A stretch of 64,000 nucleotides of DNA, taken from the NCBI RefSeq assembly GCF_023499255.1, contig NZ_CP092183.1:1495501-1559500 (forward strand). Reading direction: 5' to 3'. Both the position numbers and the translations under genes were made by a program. This document shows, one piece after another, positions 38,245 to 46,337 of the stretch; within the stretch, counting starts at the first letter, position 1, and every line of letters begins with the position of its first letter. The notes beneath the pieces were generated by a model. That model saw nothing but the letters and a program-made list of their open reading frames with translations, searched no databases and was not told the origin of the DNA. Origin of the DNA: Couchioplanes caeruleus. GTDB taxonomy: Bacteria; Actinomycetota; Actinomycetes; Mycobacteriales; Micromonosporaceae.

Positions 38245-39783
38245 TCAGCAGGCGGCGTCGGTGCCCGCCACGTTCACCGCGGTCCAGGCCTTCTGCACGG
38301 CCTTGTACTCGGTGCCGCAGCGGCCGTACAGGTCGGTCGCCGCGGAGAGCGTGTACCCGCGGGCCTTGGCGTACGTGGTGCTCGAGGTGAAGTAGGTGGT
38401 CAGCGCGCGGTACCAGATGGCCGCCGCCTTGGCCCGGCCGATCCCGGTCACCGCGCCGGCGGAGCCGCACACCGGGGAGGTGCCGTACGCGGTGGCGCCG
38501 GTGCCCTCCGCCAGGTTGAAGAAGAAGTGGTTGCCGACGCCCGAGGAGTAGTGCACGTCGACGCTCTTCGTGGTGCTCGACCAGCAGTTCTGGCTGCCCC
38601 GGCCGTCCAGCGACGGGTTGTACATGTAGCGCAGCGGCGTCCCGTTGCCGTTGATGTTGATCTTCTCGCCGATCTGGTAGTCGCCCGGGTCGGCGCTGTT
38701 GCCGGCGTAGAACTCGACCATCGTGGCGAAGATGTCGGAGGTCGCCTCGTTCAGGCCGCCCGACTCACCGGAGTAGGTGAGGCCGGCGGTGCGCTCGGTG
38801 ACGCCGTGGGACATCTCGTGCGCGGCCACGTCCATGGACACCAGCGGCTTGGCGTTGCCGGAGCCGTCGCCGTACGTCATCTGCGAGCCGTCCCAGAACG
38901 CGTTGACGTACGAGCTGCCGTAGTGCACCCGCGAGGGCACGCCGGTGCCGTTGTTGAAGATGCCCTTCCGGCCGAACGTCGAGTTGTAGTAGTCGTACGT
39001 CTTCGCCGCGCCGTAGTGCGCGTCCACCGCGGCCGACTGGCGGCTGCTCGTGGTGCCCGTACCCCAGACGTTGTCGGCGTCGGTGAACAGCGTGCACGTG
39101 CCGGAGGTCCGGTTGTTCATGTCGCAGGTCGTGCCGTTGCCGTGCGCCGCGTCCTTGAGGCTGTAGCTGCTCGTCGACACCTGGGTGGTGTTGATCGAGA
39201 CGGCGCCCGAGTAGAGGCTGTTGCCGGTGGCGGTCTCGACGGTGTCCCACGAGCTGAGCACCTTGCCGGTGGTCGCGTCGGTGACGACGTGCAGGCGGGA
39301 CGGGGTCTGACCGTCGGGTGCCATGCCGGCGACGACCGTCTCGTACGCGAGCGTGCCCGAGCCCTGGGTGGCGTCGACGACGAGCTCCGGCGAGCCGAGG
39401 CCGGTGACCGTACCCGAGAAGTGGCTCTTCGCGGCGGCCGCGGCCGATGCCGCGCTGCGCGAGGGCGTGGTGCTCAGCGACAGCGGGGCGGTGAGGCCGA
39501 CCGACGCGCTGCGCAGGGCGCCGTTCGCTCCGTGCAGCACGAAGTCGCCGCCCAGCACGCGCAGCCCCTGATACGTACGGCGGTAGCGCACGTGGGTCGT
39601 GCCGTCGGCGTCCTTGGCGCTCGCGATGACCGCGAAGGCGTCGGCGGCGCTCGCCTTGACGGCGGCCCGGTGGGCGGAGGGGGACAGGGGGTCGGCTGCC
39701 GGTGCCGCGTTCGCAGCGTCGGCGCCGGCCAGCAGCCCGCCCAGGAGCAGGGCGGAACCGACGGCGGCGATGGACTTCTTCAC
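38245..39783 (-). CDS. Secreted M4-family neutral metalloprotease
   Basis: A 512-residue thermolysin-like zinc protease precursor: signal peptide (1-26, cleavage near ANA-AP), FTP/PepSY-type propeptide (~40-190), then the catalytic domain. Zinc ligands are in HEMSH (322-326) and E346 (GGLNEATSD); the transition-state His is H411 in DVHYSSGVGNHF. The C-terminus ends in Cys, and several Cys suggest disulfides. GTG start 39783 with AGGAG 8 nt upstream. Extracellular protein degradation; expressed divergently from the mutase gene. Confidence 0.95.
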   Translation of the reverse strand: MKKSIAAVGSALLLGGLLAGADAANAAPAADPLSPSAHRAAVKASAADAFAVIASAKDADGTTHVRYRRTYQGLRVLGGDFVLHGANGALRSASVGLTAPLSLSTTPSRSAASAAAAAKSHFSGTVTGLGSPELVVDATQGSGTLAYETVVAGMAPDGQTPSRLHVVTDATTGKVLSSWDTVETATGNSLYSGAVSINTTQVSTSSYSLKDAAHGNGTTCDMNNRTSGTCTLFTDADNVWGTGTTSSRQSAAVDAHYGAAKTYDYYNSTFGRKGIFNNGTGVPSRVHYGSSYVNAFWDGSQMTYGDGSGNAKPLVSMDVAAHEMSHGVTERTAGLTYSGESGGLNEATSDIFATMVEFYAGNSADPGDYQIGEKININGNGTPLRYMYNPSLDGRGSQNCWSSTTKSVDVHYSSGVGNHFFFNLAEGTGATAYGTSPVCGSAGAVTGIGRAKAAAIWYRALTTYFTSSTTYAKARGYTLSAATDLYGRCGTEYKAVQKAWTAVNVAGTDAAC

Positions 39784-39910
39784 TCGGGGGTCTCCTGACC
39801 GTTGGGGGGAGCGGCGGTGGCCACGCGGTCAGACTTCCGTTCATATGCAGCACTGTGAATATCCTGAAATCGTCATAGCACCGGCGATCACTTCCGTCCG
39901 GGGCTTAGCG

Positions 39911-39920
39911 ATCGTTCAGG
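39911..39920 (+). promoter_or_regulatory. Operator-like motif ATCGTTCAGG upstream of the mutase
   Basis: Second copy of the motif found at 32431-32440. The 18-nt context GCTTAGCG + ATCGTTCAGG matches the palindrome CCTGAACGATCGTTCAGG at 15 of 18 positions. It ends 21 nt before the ATG at 39942, where a repressor would block transcription or its start. Confidence 0.45.
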
Positions 39921-39941
39921 ATTGTGCCTACGATGGGCGCC

Positions 39942-41615
39942 ATGGACGCAGCCGACATCGCCGCCGGTCGCGAGCGCTGGCAGAAGCGCTACGACGACTC
40001 CCGCAAACGGGACGCCGACTTCACCACGCTGTCCGGAACCGGCGTCGATCCGGTCTACGGGCCCGCGCCCGGTGACACTGTCGAGGACTTCGAACGCATC
40101 GGCTGGCCGGGCGAGTTCCCGTACACCCGGGGCCTCTATCCGACCGGTTACCGCGGACGGACCTGGACCATCCGGCAGTTCGCGGGCTTCGGCAACGCCC
40201 AGCAGACCAACGAGCGCTACAAGATGATCCTGGCCGCCGGTGGCGGCGGGCTGAGCGTCGCCTTCGACATGCCGACGCTGATGGGCCGCGACTCCGACGA
40301 GCCGGAGTCGCTCGGCGAGGTGGGGCACTGCGGCGTCGCGATCGACTCGGCGGCCGACATGGACGTGCTGTTCGACGGCATCAACCTGCAGGACGTCACG
40401 ACGAGCATGACGATCTCCGGGCCGGCCGTCCCGGTCTTCTGCATGTACCTGGTCGCGGCCGAGCGGCAGGGCGCCGATCTCGGCAAGCTCGACGGCACGC
40501 TGCAGACCGACATCTTCAAGGAGTACATCGCGCAGAAGGAGTGGCTGTTCGCCCCCGAGCCGCACCTGCGCCTGATCGGCGACCTGATGGAGTACTGCGC
40601 CCGGGAGATCCCGCGCTACAAGCCGCTGTCGGTCTCCGGCTACCACATCCGCGAGGCCGGCTCGACCGCCGCGCAGGAGCTCGCGTACACGCTGGCCGAC
40701 GGCTTCGGGTACGTCGAGCTGGGCCTGGCCCGCGGCCTCGACGTCAACACGTTCGCGCCCGGCCTCAGCTTCTTCTTCGACGCGCACGTCGACTTCTTCG
40801 AGGAGATCGCGAAGTTCCGCGCGGCCCGGCGCATCTGGGCCCGGCATCTGCGCGACGACTACGGCGCGACCAGCGAGAAGGCGCTCTGGCTCAAATTCCA
40901 CACGCAGACCGCCGGGGTGTCGCTCACCGCGCAGCAGCCGGTCAACAACGTCGTGCGTACGGCCGTGGAGGCGCTCGCGGCGGTGCTCGGCGGCACCAAC
41001 TCGCTGCACACCAACGCCCTCGACGAGACCCTCGCGCTGCCCACCGACGAGTCGGCCGAGATCGCCCTGCGGACCCAGCAGGTGCTGATGGAGGAGACCG
41101 GGGTGACCAACGTGGCGGACCCGCTCGGCGGTTCCTGGTACGTGGAGGCGCTGACCGACCGGATCGAGGCCGAGGCGGAGGAGATCTTCGCGCGCATCCG
41201 CGACCTGGGCCACGACGGCACGATGACCTCGGGCATCCTGCGCGGCATCGAGGACGGCTGGTTCACCGCGAACATCGCCGAGGCCGCGTTCACCTACCAG
41301 CAGGCCCTGGAGAAGGGCGAGAAGAAGATCGTCGGCGTCAACGTGCACACCGGCACGGTCGCCAAGGACCTCGAGATCCTGCGGGTCTCGCACGAGGTCG
41401 AGGTCGTGCAGCGGCGCGAGCTGACCGCTCGCAAGGACAACCGTGATCGCGTACGCGTGGAGCAGGCGCTGGCGCGCCTGGTCGAGACCGCCCGCGGCGA
41501 GGGGAACATGATCCCGGCGATGCTCGACGCGGCCCGGGCCGAGGCCACGCTGGGTGAGATCTGCGGCGCGCTCAAGGACGTCTGGGGCATCTACCGCGAG
41601 CCCGCCCGCTTCTAG
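39942..41615 (+). CDS. icmA: Isobutyryl-CoA mutase large subunit (IcmA type)
   Basis: A 557-residue B12-dependent acyl-CoA mutase catalytic subunit: the TIM-barrel substrate domain only, with the cobalamin-binding small subunit (IcmB) expected elsewhere. Two residues distinguish isobutyryl- from methylmalonyl-CoA mutase: RQFAGF has Phe where MCM has Tyr89, and [11 protein letters not shown] has Gln where MCM has Arg207. Counting from the ATG at 39942 these fall at F80 and Q198, the numbering of the characterised Streptomyces IcmA, which also supports this start over GTG 39924 and ATG 39933. It interconverts isobutyryl- and n-butyryl-CoA, linking valine catabolism to C4 precursors. Stop shares CTAG with the TetR gene. 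Confidence 0.9.
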   Translation: MDAADIAAGRERWQKRYDDSRKRDADFTTLSGTGVDPVYGPAPGDTVEDFERIGWPGEFPYTRGLYPTGYRGRTWTIRQFAGFGNAQQTNERYKMILAAGGGGLSVAFDMPTLMGRDSDEPESLGEVGHCGVAIDSAADMDVLFDGINLQDVTTSMTISGPAVPVFCMYLVAAERQGADLGKLDGTLQTDIFKEYIAQKEWLFAPEPHLRLIGDLMEYCAREIPRYKPLSVSGYHIREAGSTAAQELAYTLADGFGYVELGLARGLDVNTFAPGLSFFFDAHVDFFEEIAKFRAARRIWARHLRDDYGATSEKALWLKFHTQTAGVSLTAQQPVNNVVRTAVEALAAVLGGTNSLHTNALDETLALPTDESAEIALRTQQVLMEETGVTNVADPLGGSWYVEALTDRIEAEAEEIFARIRDLGHDGTMTSGILRGIEDGWFTANIAEAAFTYQQALEKGEKKIVGVNVHTGTVAKDLEILRVSHEVEVVQRRELTARKDNRDRVRVEQALARLVETARGEGNMIPAMLDAARAEATLGEICGALKDVWGIYREPARF

Positions 41616-42187
41616 TCCTTCCCGCGCCGCAGGCCCTTGAGCACGATGTCGAGGTAGCGGTCGGCGGCGGCCTCCGGGTCGCCGCCGCTGCGTGCCGCGT
41701 GCTGGATGCCGCAGGTCAACCGGCGGAAGTCGTCGGGCGTGACGTCCGGGCGTACGACGCCGGCCTCGCGTGCCCGGTCCAGCACCTGCAGCGACGCGGC
41801 GCCCAGCTCCTTGCTGAGCTCCTGCGTGTCCGCGCACTCGAAGCCCGGCTCCGACAGCACCGCCGCCAGGCTCGCGTCGGTGAGCTGCCGGCGCAGCGCC
41901 GCCCGGAGCAGGTTCTCGAGACCCGTGGCGATGTCCGGGTTCTCCGCGGCTGCCCGAGCCTCCGCGACCAGTTCGGTGAAGCTCTCCGTCGCGAGGCCCT
42001 CCAGCAGGGACCGGCGGCTGGGGAAGTGCCGGTACACCGTGCCCACGCCGACGCCCGCCTCCTTGGCGATGGCGTTCATCGGCAGCTCCAGGTCGCCCGC
42101 CGCGACGCGGGCCCGGGCGGCGGAGAGCGTCCGGGCCCGAACCCGGGCCGAGTCTGCGCGCAAGGTCACACGCAGAGGATAACCCAT
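41612..42187 (-). CDS. TetR-family repressor of the adjacent SDR gene
   Basis: A 191-residue regulator. N-terminal helix-turn-helix: LPMNAIAKEAGVGVGTVYRHFPSRRSLLEGL. The C-terminal ligand domain is compact, with TCGIQHAARSGGDPEAAADRYLDIVLKGL typical of the actinobacterial TetR group that controls oxidoreductases. Start placed at the ATG 42187 (MGYPLRVTLRADSARVRART); an internal GTG five codons on is possible. A perfect 8-bp palindrome lies in the 65-nt divergent gap, so it should repress both itself and the SDR gene. Confidence 0.9.
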   Translation of the reverse strand: MGYPLRVTLRADSARVRARTLSAARARVAAGDLELPMNAIAKEAGVGVGTVYRHFPSRRSLLEGLATESFTELVAEARAAAENPDIATGLENLLRAALRRQLTDASLAAVLSEPGFECADTQELSKELGAASLQVLDRAREAGVVRPDVTPDDFRRLTCGIQHAARSGGDPEAAADRYLDIVLKGLRRGKD

Positions 42188-42212
42188 CCGCTGCCGTGCT
42201 ACCGTCGGCTGT

Positions 42213-42233
42213 GAACGGATAAAAAATCCGTTC
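42213..42233. promoter_or_regulatory. TetR operator palindrome
   Basis: GAACGGAT (42213-42220) and ATCCGTTC (42226-42233) form an exact inverted repeat around AAAAA, in the middle of the divergent TetR/SDR gap. It is the only A/T-rich patch there. Confidence 0.85.
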
Positions 42234-42252
42234 TGACGCCGTGGAGGTACGG

Positions 42253-43194
42253 ATGGCACTCAGCTGGAGCTACGACGACATGCCCGGGCAGACCGGCCGC
42301 ACGGTGGTGATCACCGGGGCCGGCAGCGGTCTCGGCCTCGTGCTGGCCGATCGGCTGGCCCGGCGCGGCGCGTCGGTGATCATGGCGGTCCGGGACGTGG
42401 CGAAGGGCGAGCGGGCGCGCTCCGGGCTGACCGGCGACCTGGAGGTGCGGCAGGTCGACCTCGCCGACCTGGACTCGGTCCGGCGCTTCGCCGACGGGAT
42501 GCGCGCCGACCGCCGCCGCATCGACGTGCTCGTCAACAACGCGGGGATCGGCGGGCAGACGCGCGAGCTGACGCCGCAGGGGCACGAGAGCGTGTTCGCG
42601 ACCAACCACCTCGGTGCCTTCGCGCTCACCGGACTGCTGCTCGACCTGTTCCGGCCCGACCACGACCCGCGCGTCGTGGCGGTCGGATCGAACCTCTACC
42701 GACGGGTCAAGGTGGCGACCGACTTCGAGGATCTGCGCGCCGACCGGCACTTCTCGCCCGGGGCCGCGTACGTGAAGTCCAAGCTCGCGAACATCCTCTT
42801 CGGAGCGGAGCTCGACCGCCGGCTGCGCCGGGCGGGCAGCCCGGTGCGCAGCTTTCTGAGCCACCCCGGCATGGCGTCCACCCCGATGCACGACAGCGCC
42901 CGGACCTTCGCGCAGCGGGCGATGGTGACGATCGGCGGCGCCCTGTTCAGCCGGCCGGTCGAGCAGGCCGCGCTGCCGCTCGCGTTCGCCGCCACCGACC
43001 CGGCCGCCCGGACCGGTGTCTTCCTCGGCTTCGCGGCACGGAAAAAGGACATCCGGGTGCACTTCGATGCGCTCGTACCGCCCGCCGACGACCTCGCTCT
43101 GGCCGCCCGGCTGTGGCGCATCTCGGAGGAGGCGACCGGGGTGCGCTACCTCGGCGAGCCGCTCCCGCTGCAGGACCGGCGGGAGCGCCTGTGA
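42253..43194 (+). CDS. Short-chain dehydrogenase/reductase
   Basis: A 313-residue SDR of the protochlorophyllide-reductase/retinol-dehydrogenase-like group. Cofactor motif TGAGSGLG (about 21-28), NNAGIGG, catalytic Ser in VVAVGSN, and YVKSK catalytic Tyr/Lys. The arginine after MAVRD suggests NADPH preference. ATG 42253 is preferred over the GTG 42241 because GGAGG (42243-42247) is 5 nt upstream. It is divergently arranged with, and probably repressed by, the TetR protein; substrate unknown. Confidence 0.93.
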   Translation: MALSWSYDDMPGQTGRTVVITGAGSGLGLVLADRLARRGASVIMAVRDVAKGERARSGLTGDLEVRQVDLADLDSVRRFADGMRADRRRIDVLVNNAGIGGQTRELTPQGHESVFATNHLGAFALTGLLLDLFRPDHDPRVVAVGSNLYRRVKVATDFEDLRADRHFSPGAAYVKSKLANILFGAELDRRLRRAGSPVRSFLSHPGMASTPMHDSARTFAQRAMVTIGGALFSRPVEQAALPLAFAATDPAARTGVFLGFAARKKDIRVHFDALVPPADDLALAARLWRISEEATGVRYLGEPLPLQDRRERL

Positions 43195-43258
43195 CGTCCG
43201 ATATCGCCTGCCCGGCGGCGCGGCGGACACGCGCGGGTGCGTGCGAGACTAGGTAACC

Positions 43259-44191
43259 ATGAGCGACCCACGGACCACTCCGTCGATCTTCACCCGCGGC
43301 GCGGTCGATCTCGGCGCGCTGCGCCCGGCGAGCAAGCCCACGCCGTCCGCCGCCGGCCCGGCCGCCGGCGCCGCCGCCACGCCCGCCGCGGGCCCGGCCA
43401 CCGGCGTCCCGGGCGGCTCGCCCGCCGCGGTGATCGACGTGACCGAAGAGAACTTCCAGACGACGGTGCTGCAGCTGTCGATGACGACGCCGGTCATCCT
43501 CGACTTCTGGGCCGACTGGTGCGAGCCCTGCAAGCAGCTCAGCCCGGTCCTGGAGAAACTGGCCGCCGAGGGCGGCGGCAGCTGGGTGCTCGGCAAGGTC
43601 GACGTGGACGCCAACCCGCGGCTGGCGCAGGCGCTGCGGGTGCAGGGCATCCCGATGGTCGTCGCGGTCGTCGGCGGCCAGCTCGTCGAGGGCTTCACCG
43701 GCGTGCTGCCGGAGGCCGAGGTGCGCCGGTACGTCGACGCGGTGCTCAAGGCCGGCGGCGTGCAGGTCGCCCCGGCGGAGGACCCGCGGATGGACGCGGC
43801 CGACGACGCGCTGATGGGCGGCGACCTGGACGAGGCCGAGGCGGCGTACCGGAAGATCCTCGCCGAGACCCCGCAGGACCGGGCGGCCGAGTCGGGGCTC
43901 GCCCAGGTCGAGCTCTACCGCCGGATCGAGGGCGTCGACCCGGCCGCGGTGCTGGCGAAGGCGGCCGCCGACCCCGACGACCTCGACGCGCAGCGGCTCG
44001 CCGCGGACATCGAGGTCCTCAGCGGACAGGCGCCGGAGGCGTACGAGCGCCTTGTGGCCGCGGTGAAGCGGTCCGCCGGCGAGGAGCGCGACGCCGTCCG
44101 CAAGCACCTGCTGTCGCTGTTCACCGTCGCCGGACCGGACGACCCGGCGGTGGCGAGCGCGCGCCGCGCACTCGCCCGCGCGCTCTTCTAG
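43259..44191 (+). CDS. Thioredoxin-domain/TPR protein of the CnoX (YbbN) type
   Basis: A 310-residue cytosolic protein: a disordered Ala/Pro/Gly N-terminus (~1-55), a thioredoxin fold with active site WCEPCK (C88, C91) and cis-Pro in QGIPMVVA, then a TPR-like C-terminal domain (GDLDEAEAAYRKILAETPQDRAAESGLAQ). This is the CnoX/YbbN architecture, a chaperone-thioredoxin that hands oxidised clients to GroEL in E. coli. The CxxC is intact here, unlike E. coli YbbN. The Ala/Pro-rich N-terminus is an actinobacterial feature. Arginase-like gene follows after 18 nt. Confidence 0.92.
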   Translation: MSDPRTTPSIFTRGAVDLGALRPASKPTPSAAGPAAGAAATPAAGPATGVPGGSPAAVIDVTEENFQTTVLQLSMTTPVILDFWADWCEPCKQLSPVLEKLAAEGGGSWVLGKVDVDANPRLAQALRVQGIPMVVAVVGGQLVEGFTGVLPEAEVRRYVDAVLKAGGVQVAPAEDPRMDAADDALMGGDLDEAEAAYRKILAETPQDRAAESGLAQVELYRRIEGVDPAAVLAKAAADPDDLDAQRLAADIEVLSGQAPEAYERLVAAVKRSAGEERDAVRKHLLSLFTVAGPDDPAVASARRALARALF

Positions 44192-44209
44192 GCACAGTAC
44201 GGGGGCCCC

Positions 44210-46198
44210 ATGCGCCGCATAGCCGTGCTCGACGCGCCGTCCAACCTCGGACTGCGCCCGCCGACCGGGACCTCGGTCCCCGGCTGCGCCAAGGCGCCCG
44301 GAGCCCTGCGCGACCAGGGGCTGCTGCGCCGGCTCGACGCCCGGGACGCCGGCTGCCTCACGCCGCCGCGCTACGACCCGGGGGAGTGGCGGCCCGGCGA
44401 CGGCGTCTGCCACGCCCCCGAGATCTCGCTGTACTCGCGCCGGCTCGCCGACCGCATCGGCGCGATCATCGACCAGGGCGAGTTCCCCGTCGTGCTCGGC
44501 GGGGACTGCTCGATCGTGCTCGGCTCGGCGCTGGCCATGCACCGCCTCGGCGAGGCCGTGGGCGGGCGCATCGGACTGGTCTTCGTGGACGGTCACTCGG
44601 ACTTCCGGCACCCCGGCAACGCCTCGTACGTGGGCGCGGCCGCGGGCGAGGACCTGGCCCTGGTGACCGGCCGGGGCCAGGTCGACCTGGCGGCGATGGA
44701 GGGGCGGCGGCCGTACTACCGTGACATCGACGTGGTGGTGATGGGCATCCGCGCCCAGGACGAATACCGCCTCGACCTGCAGGCGGCAGGCATCGTCACC
44801 CGCCCGGTGCCGACGCTGCGCGTGGAGGGGGCGGCCCGCAGCGCCCAGTGGGCCCGCGAGCAACTCGTCGACTGCGCCGGCTACTGGGTGCACCTCGACG
44901 TGGACGTCCTCGACCCGGCGGTGATGCCGGCCGTGGACGCGCCCGAACCGGGCGGCATCGCGTTCCCGGAGCTCGAGCTGCTCCTCGCCGGCCTGGTGGA
45001 GTCGCCGCACTGCCTGGGCGTGGAGATCACCGTCTTCGACCCGGACTACGACCCCGACGGCCGGTACGCCGAGGAGATCACCGCGGCGATCGTCGCGGGA
45101 CTGAAGTCGGCGCACACGGTGGAGGCCCGGCCGGATCTGGTCGCCGCCCGTCAGGATCTTCTCGCGCCGGGGGCACCGGGCAAGCTCGCCTCCTCGGCGG
45201 CCTCGGGTTCGGGTTCCGCGCCGGCTCCGGCGTCGGTCTCCGCGGCGGCCTCGGGTTTGGGTTCCGCGCCGGCTTCGACGTCGGTCTCCGCGGCGGCCTC
45301 AGGGTTGGGTTCCGCGCCGGCCTCGGCGTCGGTTCCCGCGGCGGCTTCGGGTTCGGCTTCGGCGGTGGGTTCCGCGCCGGCTTCGGCGGTGGCTGCCGGG
45401 GCGGTCTCTGTGGCGGCGTCCGAGGTTGATCCCGTGCAGGAGCGGCGGGCCGCCGCGGCGGCGGACGATGTGGCGCTCGCCGCGGCCGCGATGTTGGGTG
45501 GCGGACCTGGCGCGGGCCACGACGACGAGGTGGCGGCTCCGGCGACGACGCTGATGGCGGTGGAGGAGGCCGACGAGGTCGAGGCTCGGGTGGTGGAACC
45601 CGCTCACGACCGGGACCTCGACTCCGATTCCGCCGAGATCCCTGAATCCGATGCCGGCTTCGATGCCACCGAGGGGTTCGATGCTGCCGAGGCTTTCGCC
45701 GACGCTGACGTGGTGATAGACGCCGAGGTGGAGCCGGACGTCGAGCGGGATCCGGAGTTCCGGGCCGGGCACGAATCCGGGCCGGAGGCCGACGCTGCGG
45801 GCGAGGTCGAGGCGGAGATCGTCGCCGAGGCGGATCTCGACGTGGAGCTCGCGGCCGAGCCCTCGGCCGCGATGCCGGACGAGTCTTTGGCCGCGATGCC
45901 GGACGAGGACGTGGCCGAGTCCTGGGACGCGATGCCGAGTGAGCTTGCGGACGAGCCCTCGACGGCGATGCAGCATGAGCGTGCGGACGAGCATCCGGCC
46001 GCGATGGCCGACGAGCATGCGGACGAGCACGGGGAGCCGGCGCTGCGGCCGCTGGGCCAGGCGCCGCTGCTCGACTCCGAGCCGTTGCCCGCCACCATGC
46101 CCGGCATGCTGCGACCCCGGCAGATCGACGATTTCAGCCTGCCGGCGCAGCGCCCCGCGTTCGAGATCGGACCCGAGGCGCCCGCCGACATCACCTGA
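44210..46198 (+). CDS. Arginase/ureohydrolase-fold protein with long repetitive acidic tail
   Basis: A 662-residue protein. Residues 1-~310 are a ureohydrolase domain: GGDCSIVLG (metal-site His replaced by C100), VDGHSDF (D127, H129, D131), and HLDVDVLDPAVMP (D230, D232). The typical substrate is a guanidino compound such as arginine or agmatine, but the missing His makes activity uncertain. Residues ~320-662 have no fold I recognise. They comprise 16-residue Ser/Ala/Gly repeats (AASGLGSAPASTSVSA), a very acidic Asp/Glu/Ala segment, then AAMPDE/ADEHPAAM-type repeats. The C-terminus ends in a conserved-looking RPRQIDDFSLPAQRPAFEIG. ATG 44210. Confidence 0.85.
   Translation: MRRIAVLDAPSNLGLRPPTGTSVPGCAKAPGALRDQGLLRRLDARDAGCLTPPRYDPGEWRPGDGVCHAPEISLYSRRLADRIGAIIDQGEFPVVLGGDCSIVLGSALAMHRLGEAVGGRIGLVFVDGHSDFRHPGNASYVGAAAGEDLALVTGRGQVDLAAMEGRRPYYRDIDVVVMGIRAQDEYRLDLQAAGIVTRPVPTLRVEGAARSAQWAREQLVDCAGYWVHLDVDVLDPAVMPAVDAPEPGGIAFPELELLLAGLVESPHCLGVEITVFDPDYDPDGRYAEEITAAIVAGLKSAHTVEARPDLVAARQDLLAPGAPGKLASSAASGSGSAPAPASVSAAASGLGSAPASTSVSAAASGLGSAPASASVPAAASGSASAVGSAPASAVAAGAVSVAASEVDPVQERRAAAAADDVALAAAAMLGGGPGAGHDDEVAAPATTLMAVEEADEVEARVVEPAHDRDLDSDSAEIPESDAGFDATEGFDAAEAFADADVVIDAEVEPDVERDPEFRAGHESGPEADAAGEVEAEIVAEADLDVELAAEPSAAMPDESLAAMPDEDVAESWDAMPSELADEPSTAMQHERADEHPAAMADEHADEHGEPALRPLGQAPLLDSEPLPATMPGMLRPRQIDDFSLPAQRPAFEIGPEAPADIT
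45201..45344 (+). repeat. 48-bp (16-residue) tandem repeats in the arginase tail
   Basis: Three in-frame 48-nt units (45201-45248, 45249-45296, 45297-45344), each beginning CCTCGGG or CCTCAGG, with a decayed fourth unit after them. They encode SGxGSAPAxxSVxAAA. Further degenerate repeats (GGCCGCGATGCCGGACGAG type) occur at about 45866-46015. Confidence 0.85.
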
Positions 46199-46208
46199 CG
46201 GTGCCGCT

Positions 46209-46294
46209 GAGCCGGTCGTTCAGCGACTGAGCCGGCGCTGAGCCGTCGCTCATCGGTTGAGCCGGTCGCTCAGCGACTGAGCCGGCGCTGGGCC
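46209..46294. repeat. 50-bp spaced direct repeats with hairpin potential between convergent genes
   Basis: A 36-nt unit starting GAGCCGGTCG occurs at 46209-46244 and 46259-46294 with two mismatches; decayed pieces continue to ~46335. Each unit contains CAGCG...CGCTG (46221-46225 with 46236-46240), so each can fold into a short hairpin. The likely role is bidirectional termination between the arginase-like and PBP genes. Confidence 0.7.
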
Positions 46295-46337
46295 GGTCGT
46301 TCGGCGCTGGGCCGTGGCTCAGCGGTGGGCCGGGCGA

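Noticed and set aside
39942..41615. Methylmalonyl-CoA mutase large subunit
   Set aside because: The Tyr89/Arg207 equivalents are Phe and Gln, the isobutyryl-CoA mutase signature, and the small MCM-type context (mutA plus full-length mutB) is absent.
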